Positions 16,911 through 26,386 are shown, counted from the first letter of the stretch. The stretch: 64,000 bases of DNA from Rhodococcus sp. 1163 (GCF_002091985.1 NZ_MKKX01000006.1:90937-154936); one strand, 5' to 3'. Made by a program: numbers and translations. The notes: generated from the letters alone by a model not told the origin.

Positions 16911-18788
16911 ATGAGCATGGAAGTCACGGCGCGGAACCAGATGTATCGGACGATGAATGCCTCCTCGCAACAGACGAAGTTCTCGGCTGAGACCGCACGC
17001 AGGATATTGACATTCGCGCAGCCACACCGCCGCAAGCTGATCGGATTCGTGCTGCTCAGTGTCGTGCTGGCGGCGTTGGCGGTCGCAACGCCCGTCCTCG
17101 CCGGTCGAGTCGTCAACGCAATCGTCGACGGCGACGCGTTCGAGGTTGTCCTGCGCCTGGCATTGCTGATCGGGCTCATCGCCATCGTCGACGCCGCTAT
17201 CGGCCTTTTCAGTCGGTGGCTGTCCTCGAACATCGGCGAGGGTCTCATCCTCGACCTGCGTACCGCAGTGTTCGACCATGTACAGCGGATGCCGATTGCG
17301 TTCTTCACCCGCACCAGGACGGGCGCCCTCGTCAGTCGACTCAACAACGACGTCATCGGCGCCCAGCGGGCGTTCAGCGACACTCTGTCCGGAGTGGTGA
17401 GCAACCTGGTCACCCTGGTGCTGACTCTGGTCGTGATGATCGGGATCTCCTGGCAGATCACTCTGATGGCCCTGATTCTGTTGCCGGTCTTCGTGATACC
17501 CGCACGGCGGATGGGCCGGCGGCTGGCGCGTTTGCAACGTGAGGCGGCCGATCACAACTCGGCGATGAGCACACAGATGACCGAGCGGTTCTCCGCCCCG
17601 GGAGCGACGCTGGTGAAGTTGTTCGGCCAACCCGACATCGAATCCACCGAGTTCGCGGTACGTGCTTCCCGTGTCCGCGACATCGGCGTCCGCAGCGCGA
17701 TGGTGCAGACGGTCTTCATCACGGCGTTGACGCTCGTCTCGGCACTTGCGCTCGCCGTGGTCTATGGGCTCGGCGGTTTCTACGCTCTCCGTGGTCAGCT
17801 CGACCCCGGCTCTGTGGTGGCACTGTCCTTGCTACTCACTCGGCTGTATTCGCCGTTGACGCAGCTGGCCAGCGCCCGGGTCGAGATCATGAGTGCGCTC
17901 GTCAGCTTCGAGCGAGTCTTCGAAGTTCTCGACCTGGTTCCGTTGATCCAGGACAAGCCCGACGCGACACACGTTCCCGACGGGCCGGTATCTGTGGAAC
18001 TCGACGACGTCCGATTCGCCTACCCGTCGGCAGACAAGGTGTCCCTGGCCTCGCTCGAAGAAGTGTCCACGCTCGATTCACGAGGCGGCGAGGAAGTTCT
18101 GCACGGTGTGTCGTTCCGCGCGGAGCCCGGCCAGATGGTGGCACTCGTCGGCACCTCGGGTGCAGGTAAATCGACGATCGCCCAGTTGATCGCACGGCTC
18201 TACGACGTCGACAGTGGCGCAGTACGCCTCGCCGGTGTAGACGTGCGCGACCTGACCGCCGAGTCGATTCGCGGTGCAGTCGGGATGGTGACCCAGGACG
18301 GGCATCTGTTCCACGAGACCATCCGAGCGAACATCGTGTTGCCGCGACCGGACGCGACGGACGAGGAAGTGTGGGATGCGCTGAACCGGGCCAGGTTGAG
18401 CGATCTCGTCGCTTCGCTGCCCGACGGGCTGGACACTGTCGTCGGCGAGCGTGGGTACCGGTTGTCCGGCGGAGAGAGACAGCGACTGACGATCGCACGT
18501 CTACTCGTCGCGCGCCCGCGTGTGGTGATTCTCGACGAGGCCACTGCGTCGTTGGACTCGACGTCGGAGGTCGCCGTCCAGGCTGCGCTGAGTGAAGCGT
18601 TGGCAGGGAAGACGTCCGTGGTGATCGCCCACCGACTGTCGACCATCCGTGCCGCCGACGTCATTCTGGTCGTCGAAGCAGGCCGGATCGTCCAGCGCGG
18701 TACCCACGACGAACTCCTCGCAGCGGGGGGACGCTACGAGGAGCTGCATCGGACCCAGTTTTCGGTGGAAGCGCAGCCTGCGGAGTGA
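16911..18788 (+). CDS. ABC transporter, fused permease and ATPase (exporter type)
   Basis: 625-aa half-transporter. Six transmembrane segments fill about residues 40-330; the nucleotide-binding domain follows with Walker A GTSGAGKST near 412, signature LSGGERQR near 518, Walker B VVILDEATASLD and H-loop IAHRLS. Such proteins homodimerise and export lipids or drugs. An inserted segment between the first NBD strands (ADKVSLASLEEVSTLDSRGGEE) is unusual. The start is uncertain: ATG at 16911 or 16917. The last codons, including the stop, lie inside the first unit of a 33-bp tandem repeat, so the C-terminal VEAQPAE is encoded by repeat DNA. Substrate unknown. Confidence 0.9.
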   Translation: MSMEVTARNQMYRTMNASSQQTKFSAETARRILTFAQPHRRKLIGFVLLSVVLAALAVATPVLAGRVVNAIVDGDAFEVVLRLALLIGLIAIVDAAIGLFSRWLSSNIGEGLILDLRTAVFDHVQRMPIAFFTRTRTGALVSRLNNDVIGAQRAFSDTLSGVVSNLVTLVLTLVVMIGISWQITLMALILLPVFVIPARRMGRRLARLQREAADHNSAMSTQMTERFSAPGATLVKLFGQPDIESTEFAVRASRVRDIGVRSAMVQTVFITALTLVSALALAVVYGLGGFYALRGQLDPGSVVALSLLLTRLYSPLTQLASARVEIMSALVSFERVFEVLDLVPLIQDKPDATHVPDGPVSVELDDVRFAYPSADKVSLASLEEVSTLDSRGGEEVLHGVSFRAEPGQMVALVGTSGAGKSTIAQLIARLYDVDSGAVRLAGVDVRDLTAESIRGAVGMVTQDGHLFHETIRANIVLPRPDATDEEVWDALNRARLSDLVASLPDGLDTVVGERGYRLSGGERQRLTIARLLVARPRVVILDEATASLDSTSEVAVQAALSEALAGKTSVVIAHRLSTIRAADVILVVEAGRIVQRGTHDELLAAGGRYEELHRTQFSVEAQPAE

Positions 18789-18928
18789 CCCGGGTGGGTG
18801 GAAGCGCAGCCTGCGGAGTGACCCGGGTGGGTGGAAGCGCAGCCTGCGGAGTGACCCGGGTGGGTGGAAGCGCAGCCTGCGGAGTGACCCGGGTGGGTGG
18901 AAGCGCAGCCTGCGGAGTGACCCGGGGG
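18765..18928. repeat. five tandem copies of a 33-bp unit spanning a stop codon
   Basis: The unit begins gtggaagcgcagcctgcgga and ends gtgacccgggtgg. Copies start at 18765, 18798, 18831, 18864 and 18897 and are identical by eye; the last diverges at its end. The first copy contains the final codons and stop of the ABC exporter gene, and the array fills nearly the whole 146-bp gap to the converging lipase gene. Each unit contains the small odd palindrome cgcagcctgcg. Perfect identity indicates recent slippage or homogenisation; copy number probably varies between strains. Confidence 0.95.
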
Positions 18929-18934
18929 TAGGGC

Positions 18935-20149
18935 TCAGCAGGTGCTGGGTGCAGGGACCCCGTCGAAGCGGGCATTGATCCAGTCCAGTGCTTGCGGCAA
19001 TCCGAGGACCGCTGCGGTGAGGTGGTCGTTGCTTTCCACCTGGACCTCTTGGACCTGGACGCCGGCTGCGCAGTAGCGCCCGAGTGTGTTGGTGATCGAC
19101 GAGACTGGAATCAGGGCGTCGGTCGGGCTGTGCCACTCGAAGTACGGCGCTTTCGGCACTCCTGGATACATTTCGACGCTGTTCTCGTTGACGGCGGCGA
19201 CCATTTCTGGGCTGTTGATCAGGTCGGTGGTGTCGGCGACCTGGGTCGCGCTCTTGCCTGCGCCCACGCGAAGGATGTCGTTGGTGCATCCGTTCTGCAT
19301 TTCACGGGCCATTTGCTGTCCGAGCGGGTTGAGCTGCGCGGTGATCGGAATGCGGTTGGGGTATTCGCGTTCGAGACCGAGGGCTGCTGCGAAAGCGAGG
19401 CCGAAGACAGGATGGGGATTGAATCCGAGGTCGCGAGCCATCCGTTCGAGGTTCATCGGAGCTCCGCCTGCGGCGCTTCCGACGATGTTCAGTTCCGGTG
19501 CGTAGGCAGCCTGCAGGGCCGCAGCCCACGCCGTAGCCATTCCGCCGCCCGAGTATCCCGCGAGGGCCACCGGGCTCTGCGCTACCTGGAGTGGATCGAA
19601 GTGCTGGGCGGCCCGAATGCTGTCGAGGACGATTTGTCCGCCCAACTTCGCGGCGCCGTACGCACTGTTCGGTCCGAGGTGATCAGCGATGTTGACGGTC
19701 CAACCGCGCTGCAGCGCCGCGTTGAGTGCCGGGGCTTCGCGAATGACGAGGTTGGGGTCGTTGGACCACAGCGCCTGTGATGGAGCGCATTCCAAACCGA
19801 GTGCATTGATGATGTGTTGGTAGGAAAGCAAGGGGCCATTGGGCGCTTTGTTCCTAGGAGCGATGACGGTGGTGACCGCCGCGATCGGTGCACCGGTCGA
19901 ATTCGTCGAGCGGAATCGCAGCTGCCAGACATCTACGTCCAAAAATCCTGCCGGCGGAGCCATCGGTCGACTCGAGATGATGTCGCCCGGGTTCTTCGCC
20001 TCCAGATCCGGCGTCGGACCGTAGAACGCGTCCGAGATCGGCGTCGGTTGTAGCGGACCGGCGGCAGTCGGCACCGCTGCCACCAGGGCGGAACACGCGA
20101 CCAGGGCCGCGGTCATTCCGGCAGCCCCCATCAATGCAATAGCGCGCAT
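18935..20149 (-). CDS. secreted LIP-family lipase
   Basis: 404 aa with a Sec signal peptide of about 30 residues (hydrophobic AALVACSALVAAVPTAAG). The alpha/beta-hydrolase nucleophile elbow is GYSGGGMATAW; the acid and base are likely the Asp in HSPTDALIPV and the His in SNDHLTA near the C-terminus. The layout and the DAFYGPTPDL opening fit the secretory lipase (LIP, triacylglycerol lipase) family common in mycolic-acid actinomycetes. It probably cleaves host or environmental triglycerides outside the cell. It converges on the ABC exporter with only the tandem repeat between. The ATG at 20149 is consistent with the signal peptide. Confidence 0.9.
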   Translation of the reverse strand: MRAIALMGAAGMTAALVACSALVAAVPTAAGPLQPTPISDAFYGPTPDLEAKNPGDIISSRPMAPPAGFLDVDVWQLRFRSTNSTGAPIAAVTTVIAPRNKAPNGPLLSYQHIINALGLECAPSQALWSNDPNLVIREAPALNAALQRGWTVNIADHLGPNSAYGAAKLGGQIVLDSIRAAQHFDPLQVAQSPVALAGYSGGGMATAWAAALQAAYAPELNIVGSAAGGAPMNLERMARDLGFNPHPVFGLAFAAALGLEREYPNRIPITAQLNPLGQQMAREMQNGCTNDILRVGAGKSATQVADTTDLINSPEMVAAVNENSVEMYPGVPKAPYFEWHSPTDALIPVSSITNTLGRYCAAGVQVQEVQVESNDHLTAAVLGLPQALDWINARFDGVPAPSTC

Positions 20150-20324
20150 AGCGTCGTACCCTTTCGAAAATTATCCGACCCGAACTGAGACTGGCTCATT
20201 TCGCAACCACACGAGGGGTATATGTAAAAAGATATCCCACCTGTTACTCGCCGCTCCCCAGGGTGCAGCAGGGAAAGTGCGCCGAAAAACTATTGGAGCC
20301 CCGTAAGAGGTGTGCTGTACGAGG

Positions 20325-22583
20325 CTATCGGTTGTTCTCGATGACGACCTCCGAAGGTCGTTTGTCTTCACGTATTCCACGCCAGCTCGGATGACGGAGA
20401 TGCATGGAATCGGTCCATTCGTAGAACCGCACCTCGGCGACGAGAGTCGGTGTGGTCCAGACGGCGTCTTTCCGGTCTGCGGTGGGAAGTTGCTCGGAGA
20501 ATGGTGATACGTCGGTCTCGAGCGGAGCCAACCGCTCACTCAGCTGCTCCAGTGCGCGGTCGCTGAAACCGGTTCCGACGCGACCCAGATATTGGAGCCC
20601 GTCAGGCCCGGGAGCACCGACCAACAGCGACCCAGGGCCGCCTGCCCGACGGCCGCGGCCGCGTCGCCACCCTCCGATGACCACCTCCTGGGTCCGCCAA
20701 TTCTTGGTTTTGATCCAGGTCTTGGCTCGCTTGCCGGGCTGATAGATCGAGTCGGTTCGTTTGGCGACGACCCCCTCCCAGCCGCGTCGGACGCTCTCGG
20801 CGAGTGCGTCTTCTGCCGTGCCGATCAGTTGCTCCGGCACGAGCACCGACTCGAGTCCGGTCGTCAGCAATTCGAGTAGGCGTCGCCTATCGGAGTACTT
20901 CTTCTTCAGCAGCGACGTGCCGTCGAGATTCAGCAGATCGAAGGCGATAAAGCGCACTTCTCGGCCCGAACTGTTCTGAAGCAATTCGAAGCTGGTAATG
21001 CCGTCGTCATCGAATACCACGGCTTCACCGTCGAGAACGACATCGTGGTCTGCCAGTTCGTCGGCCATCGTAGAAAGTGAGGGAAAGCGCGCGGTGAGGT
21101 CGTTACCGGTGCGCGATACAAGCTTCATTTCTCCGTGGGCACACCGTGCGATCACACGGAATCCGTCCCACTTTCCCTCGAACGCCCACTCTCCGTCCGC
21201 AAGGTCGGTGATGTCACCCGCCGTGGCGAGCATCGGCGCGATGTCAGCCTTGATCGGAGCCGCGTCCTTCATCAGATGCATGAGCCATTGATCGCCCTTG
21301 GTGCGGATCAGCGCATAGCGCCCCTTCGCCTTGTCGCCGTGCAGGACAACGATCACCTCGTTCTCGCGCCACTTCTCCAGTTCGTAGGTTCCGCTGTCCC
21401 AAATGGAGACCTCCCCACCCCCGTACTCACCCTTGGGGATGCTGCCCTCGAACGATGCGTATTCGAGCGGGTGGTCCTCGGTGCGCACGGCGAGGCGGTT
21501 CTTTTCCGGGTCCTCGGGAATGTTCTTCGGCACCGCCCACGAGACCAGGACGCCGTCGTGTTCGAGCCGGAAGTCGTAGTGCAGCCGTCGAGCATGATGT
21601 TCTTGGATGACGAACGTATCGCCGTTCCCGGTCTCCTCGGTGTTCTCCGGTATCGGTTCCGGGGTCTTGGCGGCACTGCGCTTGTTCCGATAAGTGGTCA
21701 GCTTGTCCGGTTCGAGGTACTCGATCGGTGGATCCAGCTCGGCGAGCAGGTCACCGTCGCGGCGGTAACGGTCGAGGACTTCCTCGAAACGTAACTGCCT
21801 CAGTCCTGGCGACTCGAGTTCTTCCCACGACCGTGGGGCGGCGACGGTAGGTTCGGCCCGTCCTCGGAGCGAGTACGGCGCAACGGTCGTCTTCTTCCCG
21901 TTGTTCTGCGACCAATCCACGAACACCCGGCCGGCGCGTTTGGCCTTCGCCATCGTCGCTGTCACTCGATCGGGCGATCGATCCTCCAACAGCGTCGCGA
22001 CGCGCTTGGCCACCGTCGAGGCACCAGAGGACGAAAGCGGCTTCCCCAACGGCACATAGAGATGAATCCCCTTGCTCCCGCTGGTGACGGGAAACGCCCG
22101 GAATCCGATCTCGGCGATCATGTCCCGAATCTCGCATGCGACCTCGGCGCAGCGGTCCAGATCGACGTCGTCACCCGGGTCGAGATCGAACACCATCCTC
22201 GTGGCGGGGCCGGGTGAGTTCCCGTCGAATCGCCACTGCGGAACATGCGCCTCGATCGCGCCCTGCTGTCCGAGCCACGCGAGATCGGCAGCGCTGGAGA
22301 ACAGCGGGTACGTCACGACGCGATCGGAGTGCCTGATCTCGCGCCTGTCGAGCCAGTCCGGAGCGGAGGACGCAAGATTCTTCTCGAAGAACGAGGGCTG
22401 CTCGACGCCGTTCGGCCAGCGCTTCCTGGTGACCGCTCGGCCGATGATGTGCGGGAGCATTGCCGGGGCAATGCTCGTGTAGTACTCGATGACCTCGCTT
22501 TTGGTAGTGCCAGTACTCGGAAACAGCACCTTGTCGAGATTGGTCACCGAGACCTTCCGACCTGCGATGTCGAGCGTCGCCAT
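20325..22583 (-). CDS. ligD: multifunctional ATP-dependent DNA ligase LigD (Pol-PE-Lig order)
   Basis: 752 aa with three domains. The AEP primase-polymerase (about 1-290) has FDLDPGDD, SGSKGIHLY and WSQNNGKKTTVAPYS. The 3'-phosphoesterase (about 315-440) has HHARRLHYDFRLEHDG and SIPKGEYGGG. The ligase (about 455-752) has catalytic Lys in FEGKWDGFR and DLLNLDG. Pol first is the mycobacterial order; Pseudomonas has PE-Lig-Pol. LigD works with Ku in non-homologous end joining, filling, trimming and sealing breaks. No ku gene is next to it or elsewhere in the window. A second, separate ligase/primase pair lies about 12 kb away. Confidence 0.95.
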   Translation of the reverse strand: MATLDIAGRKVSVTNLDKVLFPSTGTTKSEVIEYYTSIAPAMLPHIIGRAVTRKRWPNGVEQPSFFEKNLASSAPDWLDRREIRHSDRVVTYPLFSSAADLAWLGQQGAIEAHVPQWRFDGNSPGPATRMVFDLDPGDDVDLDRCAEVACEIRDMIAEIGFRAFPVTSGSKGIHLYVPLGKPLSSSGASTVAKRVATLLEDRSPDRVTATMAKAKRAGRVFVDWSQNNGKKTTVAPYSLRGRAEPTVAAPRSWEELESPGLRQLRFEEVLDRYRRDGDLLAELDPPIEYLEPDKLTTYRNKRSAAKTPEPIPENTEETGNGDTFVIQEHHARRLHYDFRLEHDGVLVSWAVPKNIPEDPEKNRLAVRTEDHPLEYASFEGSIPKGEYGGGEVSIWDSGTYELEKWRENEVIVVLHGDKAKGRYALIRTKGDQWLMHLMKDAAPIKADIAPMLATAGDITDLADGEWAFEGKWDGFRVIARCAHGEMKLVSRTGNDLTARFPSLSTMADELADHDVVLDGEAVVFDDDGITSFELLQNSSGREVRFIAFDLLNLDGTSLLKKKYSDRRRLLELLTTGLESVLVPEQLIGTAEDALAESVRRGWEGVVAKRTDSIYQPGKRAKTWIKTKNWRTQEVVIGGWRRGRGRRAGGPGSLLVGAPGPDGLQYLGRVGTGFSDRALEQLSERLAPLETDVSPFSEQLPTADRKDAVWTTPTLVAEVRFYEWTDSMHLRHPSWRGIREDKRPSEVVIENNR

Positions 22584-22640
22584 GTGCTCAGGCTAACGGT
22601 CGCCAGCGGGGCCGCGAGAGAGTTGTGCAAAGCTCGAAGC

Positions 22641-23072
22641 ATGGCAACGATCAGCGTCTCGGTAGAGATGCCCGAGGATCCGCAGGGCGCATGGGACAAA
22701 GCGTCGGCGCTCGACAGGTTCGACGAGTGGATGACAATCCACGGTGGCTGGTGCTCCCCGCCCCCCAAAGTGCTCAGCAAAGGCACCGAAGTGGAGTCCC
22801 TCGTCAAGGTCAAAGGCTTCAAGAACACGATCCAATGGACGTTCACCGAGTTCGACGAACCCAAGCTGATCGAGATGTCGGGAACAGGCAAAGGCGGCAT
22901 CAAGATCTCGCTGACCATCCACGTCCGCAAGCATCGGAGCGGATCGAAACTGACGCTCGACGCCTATTTCGGTGGGGGAGTGCTTTTCGGGCCGGTCGGC
23001 AGTGTCGTCGCGCGGGCTCTGGGCTCGGACGTCACCAAGTCGGTGGCGAACCTCGCCGCTCTACCCGCCTAG
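22641..23072 (+). CDS. SRPBCC (START/polyketide-cyclase-like) family protein
   Basis: 143 aa from the ATG at 22641; the frame is open upstream but that part is antisense to ligD. Helix-grip fold signs are the opening ISVSVEMPEDPQGAWDKASAL, the central GTEVESLVKVKGF and beta strands, and the C-terminal helix FGPVGSVVARALGSDVTKSVANL. Proteins of this type bind small hydrophobic ligands in a cavity or act as type II toxin-like lipid binders. It is divergent from ligD by 57 bp and converges with a 4-bp overlap on the next gene. No specific ligand can be inferred. Confidence 0.8.
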   Translation: MATISVSVEMPEDPQGAWDKASALDRFDEWMTIHGGWCSPPPKVLSKGTEVESLVKVKGFKNTIQWTFTEFDEPKLIEMSGTGKGGIKISLTIHVRKHRSGSKLTLDAYFGGGVLFGPVGSVVARALGSDVTKSVANLAALPA

Positions 23073-23494
23073 ACCCCGGCGTTGCGGGTGCGACGCAGCC
23101 ACCACAGCCCAGCAATCGGCAGAATCACCGGGATGAACACGTAGCCCTGCCCGAAGTGCGACCACACGGTCGCGTCGGGGAAATCATCGGGCTGAAGGTA
23201 GCTGAGAGCGCCCACAGCCAGCACTCCGACCAGCTCGATGATGCAGGAGACCATCACCACCCGTCGCGAGGCCTCGGTTGCTCGCGCGAGCCCGACGGTC
23301 GCGATGATGTAGACCACCGCTGCCACCGCCGACAAGATGTACGCGAACGGAGCTTCGTCGAAGCGCGTCGTCAGCTGGACCAGAGATCTCGATGTCGCCG
23401 CGACCGCGAAGACTGCGTAGACCGCGATGAGGAAACGGCCGAAACCGGTACGGGTTGCTTTCTTCAGGCTGTCGTCTTGGGAAGTATCAGGCAT
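23069..23494 (-). CDS. conserved four-TM membrane protein
   Basis: 141 aa with about four hydrophobic segments, starting at FLIAVYAVFAVAATS, YILSAVAAVVYIIATVGLA, VVMVSCIIELVGVLAVGAL and FIPVILPIAGLWWLRRT. The short cytoplasmic N-terminus is polar (MPDTSQDDSLKKATRTG). I recognise the general type from other actinomycetes, where it is annotated only as an integral membrane protein. It overlaps by 8 bp the stop of the next upstream gene on the same strand, another small membrane protein, so the two are probably made together and may interact. Function unknown. Confidence 0.7.
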   Translation of the reverse strand: MPDTSQDDSLKKATRTGFGRFLIAVYAVFAVAATSRSLVQLTTRFDEAPFAYILSAVAAVVYIIATVGLARATEASRRVVMVSCIIELVGVLAVGALSYLQPDDFPDATVWSHFGQGYVFIPVILPIAGLWWLRRTRNAGV

Positions 23495-23867
23495 ATCCGG
23501 CCCATATCTGGCTCAGGCGCAGCACCATGGCCGCGAGGGTGAGGACGGCGACCAGCAGAACCGCTGTGCCGCCGCGAGAGCGGTCGCCTAGCGACCACCA
23601 CGTACCGATCGGAAGCAGTAGCAGCAAGCCGATCAGGTACGCGCCGAAGGTGAGCCGATGAATCTCGCGATCACTGGTGAACATCGCGACAAATCCGATG
23701 ATGGCCTGCGCGAGAACCACCACCTCTGTCGCTGAGATGGTCCAGAAGAGGGCACGGTCGGCTCGGTTCTTCAACAGCACCGGGCTGTTCGAGAAAAGTT
23801 TGACGAGTACCCATACGCCGACGACCAGTGACATCGCATACAACAGGCCGCTGACGGCGCCGATCAT
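23487..23867 (-). CDS. small multi-TM membrane protein
   Basis: 126 aa from the ATG at 23867, which has the ribosome site AGAGGA six nt upstream; the frame extends to 23999 but that extension is Arg/Ser-rich and overlaps the cyclase gene. Four hydrophobic segments are visible (AVSGLLYAMSLVVGVWVLV, ALFWTISATEVVVLAQAIIG, LTFGAYLIGLLLLLPIGTWW, VLLVAVLTLAAMVLRL). Its stop overlaps the start of the following membrane protein gene by 8 bp. It starts 64 bp after the cyclase gene end and could be read from the plsB2 operon promoter. Function unknown. Confidence 0.7.
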   Translation of the reverse strand: MIGAVSGLLYAMSLVVGVWVLVKLFSNSPVLLKNRADRALFWTISATEVVVLAQAIIGFVAMFTSDREIHRLTFGAYLIGLLLLLPIGTWWSLGDRSRGGTAVLLVAVLTLAAMVLRLSQIWAGYA

Positions 23868-23931
23868 CTTTGTTCCTCTTACTTGCAGGCGAGTGGTGCG
23901 GACAGACCCCAGGGTATCGGTCCGGGCACGG

Positions 23932-24966
23932 CTACCGTTCCTTCGGCTGAACGTCCGCGCTTCTACGCAGTGCATGCGGCTTGAGCTTGTGGAAACCACG
24001 CACCCGCAGGGATCTGATGGCTTTGAGGCGGAACTCCGAGTCGCCGTCGAGCATCCCGGTCATCGCGGTGTCCACCAGAATGGTTCCCGGATGTGCCGAA
24101 CTGGTAAGTCTGGCAGCTATGTTGACGACCGAGCCGTACAGGTCGCCGTACCTGGCGAGCACCGATCCCCATGCCAAACCGATGCGGAGTTCGGGCATGT
24201 CCTCGTGTGCCTCGAACGCATGCTGGAGATCGAGAGCGATATGTGCCGCATCTTCGGCGGTCTGCGCACTGAACATGACCTCGTCGCCGACATTCTTGAT
24301 GACGGACCCGCGGCCACGGGCAATGATGTCCGTCGCGATCGACTCGAACTCCTCGAGCAGCGTCGTCAGTTCCTCGATGCCGAGGCGTCGGGTCAGGCTG
24401 GTGTAGCCGACCATGTCCGCGAAACCGACGGCGAGGGTGCGGCTGGTGGTTTCCTCGGTCGGGCCGGTGATGGACCGGCCCGCGGTGGCCGCCAGGTGTC
24501 GGCGCCAGGTGTAGGACTGCAAGGCTTCGAGGGTGGGAACTGTTTGCGCTGCAATGGATCTCGCATCACGTCGAATCACCTCGAGATCGGCCGGATCTTC
24601 GCTGTCGGAATGAGAGGTGATTCGGTCGAGAATGTGGGAATTCACCACGGCCACCTGCCATTCGGCGAGCCGGGACATCGACTGCCCGAGAGTGCGCGCG
24701 ATGGCGACCTCCATCTCTGGCTTGATCACTTTCTGTTCGGTGAGGCTCGTGATCAGGTGCAACGCATCGAGATCGGCATCGGTGTACACGACCGCGGAGG
24801 GGTCGGTGTGGACCGGAAAACCCATCGCGATCCACAGCTGCACCACCCGTTCGAGCGGAAGACCGGACTTTTCGGCGATATCGGCCCGCGTGTACTTCCG
24901 TTCGCCACCGAGAAGAGTGTTCTCGATCTCGGTCTGCACAACCGAACTGATCTGATTTTCAGTCAT
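23932..24966 (-). CDS. class III adenylate cyclase with N-terminal regulatory domain (Rv1264-like)
   Basis: 344 aa. Residues 1-165 form a helical regulatory region without transmembrane segments; 175-320 are the catalytic domain. Catalytic residues are present: metal Asp in GFADMVGYTSL, Lys and second Asp in VIKNVGDEVMF, and the transition-state Asn and Arg in YGSVVNIAARL. It should be active as a dimer and make cAMP. The overall plan resembles mycobacterial Rv1264, whose N-domain senses pH and fatty acids. Its ATG lies within the last 8 bp of the plsC gene, so production is tied to phospholipid synthesis genes. The acid/fatty-acid sensing is inference by homology. Confidence 0.88.
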   Translation of the reverse strand: MTENQISSVVQTEIENTLLGGERKYTRADIAEKSGLPLERVVQLWIAMGFPVHTDPSAVVYTDADLDALHLITSLTEQKVIKPEMEVAIARTLGQSMSRLAEWQVAVVNSHILDRITSHSDSEDPADLEVIRRDARSIAAQTVPTLEALQSYTWRRHLAATAGRSITGPTEETTSRTLAVGFADMVGYTSLTRRLGIEELTTLLEEFESIATDIIARGRGSVIKNVGDEVMFSAQTAEDAAHIALDLQHAFEAHEDMPELRIGLAWGSVLARYGDLYGSVVNIAARLTSSAHPGTILVDTAMTGMLDGDSEFRLKAIRSLRVRGFHKLKPHALRRSADVQPKER

Positions 24967-26386
24967 ATCCCAGCGTTCTGTCGAAATACGATCGGACGTC
25001 GTCGATGTAGGAGTCGAGCTTGTCCGGTTCCCAGTTTGTGGTCGGAATCGGTTCGCCGACGGTCACCTTGACGGTACCGGAATGCGCCGTGAAGTCCTTC
25101 TTCCACATCACGTCGCCGGCATTGTGGATGACGATGGGAACGATGGGGACCTTGGCCTGCATCGCCAGATGAAAGCCACCCTTCTTGAAGCGTCCCAATC
25201 TGGAGGTGGGCATGCGAGTGCCTTCGGGTGCGATCGCGACCGAGATACCCGAATGCAACTTCTCGATGGCAGGGAGCAGCGCTTCACGCGCCTTGGCCGG
25301 ATCGCCTCGATCGATGTACGCGACGTCGAAAATCATTCCGAGCAGGGCGAACCTGGGATCGCGCTCGAGTTCGCGCTTTGCGACGGCGGTGATGTCCCGG
25401 CGCAGAATCGAGGTGACGATGAGTGAATCGGCCGTGCTTTGATGATTGAACATGAACACGGCAGGCCGTGCAGACCAGGCGTTCTCGGTACCGGTGACGT
25501 CGAGCTTGATGCCGGCGAGCGTCAGCGCGATGTCCGGTGCGACGGTGGAGGTGATGTTGGCGCCCGTCCGCCGACTGCGCGTGAGAATGCCGAGCCCGAT
25601 ACCGATACCGGCGCTGGCGATCACCGCCCCCAATGCAGCGGTGCTGCGAACTGCCGAAGTGAGATCGGTTCCACGTCTGGGGCTTTCGAGGTGCAGTATC
25701 GGCCACCCCACTTTCCTGGCGTAACGGTCGAGCTCGGAGTCAGGATTCAAAGCGACCGGATGTCCGGCCTCGAGCAACATCGGGACGTCCTCACCGCCGT
25801 TGGAGTAGACGAAGCACTCGGACAGATCGAGGTTCTCGCGGTCGGCATAGTCGGTGACAGCCTTGGCTTTCCTCGGACCCCACAGCGAATCGCCGACCAG
25901 TTCACCGGTCAGAACCCCGTCGGTCACGACGGGTGTCGTACACAGCAACTCGTCGAACAACATGTCTTCTTTTACCGGGATCGCCTGGTACGGAGTTGCC
26001 GATGTGGCGATGATCAACCGATGGCCGGCATGGCGGTGCGCTTCGACGAGAATGCGAGCCTGCGGGTAGATCATCGGAGCAATCTCGTTGCGGAACAACG
26101 TGTATGCCTGCTCCATCAGATCCTCTTCGCGGCGACCCTCCAGGCCCTTGACGGCCTTGCCCATCAAATTGTCGACGGGGGAGTTACGCATGCGCATCTC
26201 GACGACCGCACTCGAGATTTCCCACAGTTCGCGAACCGTCACATCGAGTGTCTTCAGTCGCTCCAGGAACACGGCTTTGGCAGAGAAGCCGTTGATCAAG
26301 GTGCCGTCGAGATCGAAGAATGCTGCAGTGTCCGGTCCTGCAGGCGCCTCGGCGATAGCTGTCAACTGATCGGCCAGCTGAGCCAT
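24959..26386 (-). CDS. plsC: HAD-IB phosphatase / 1-acylglycerol-3-phosphate acyltransferase fusion
   Basis: 475 aa. The N-terminal HAD domain has AAFFDLDGTLING near residue 22, LIIATSATPY, and a modified third motif YSNGGEDVPML. A hydrophobic stretch (LGAVIASAGIGIGLGIL) separates it from the C-terminal acyltransferase, with FMFNHQSTADSLIV (NHx4D) near 308 and APEGTRMPTSRLG. It adds the second acyl chain to make phosphatidic acid; the HAD half may dephosphorylate a related intermediate. The start overlaps the plsB2 stop (ATGA), the same pairing as Rv2482c-Rv2483c. YSNGG in place of the usual YSDS means HAD activity needs testing. Confidence 0.9.
   Translation of the reverse strand: MAQLADQLTAIAEAPAGPDTAAFFDLDGTLINGFSAKAVFLERLKTLDVTVRELWEISSAVVEMRMRNSPVDNLMGKAVKGLEGRREEDLMEQAYTLFRNEIAPMIYPQARILVEAHRHAGHRLIIATSATPYQAIPVKEDMLFDELLCTTPVVTDGVLTGELVGDSLWGPRKAKAVTDYADRENLDLSECFVYSNGGEDVPMLLEAGHPVALNPDSELDRYARKVGWPILHLESPRRGTDLTSAVRSTAALGAVIASAGIGIGLGILTRSRRTGANITSTVAPDIALTLAGIKLDVTGTENAWSARPAVFMFNHQSTADSLIVTSILRRDITAVAKRELERDPRFALLGMIFDVAYIDRGDPAKAREALLPAIEKLHSGISVAIAPEGTRMPTSRLGRFKKGGFHLAMQAKVPIVPIVIHNAGDVMWKKDFTAHSGTVKVTVGEPIPTTNWEPDKLDSYIDDVRSYFDRTLGYD

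Noticed and set aside
18765..18928. CRISPR array
   Set aside because: Units are directly adjacent with no spacers, and no cas gene is present.
18649..18978. ORFs coding GWKRSLRSDPG or PPGSLRRLRFH repeat peptides
   Set aside because: They arise only from reading the 33-bp tandem array in other frames; no ribosome site and no homology.
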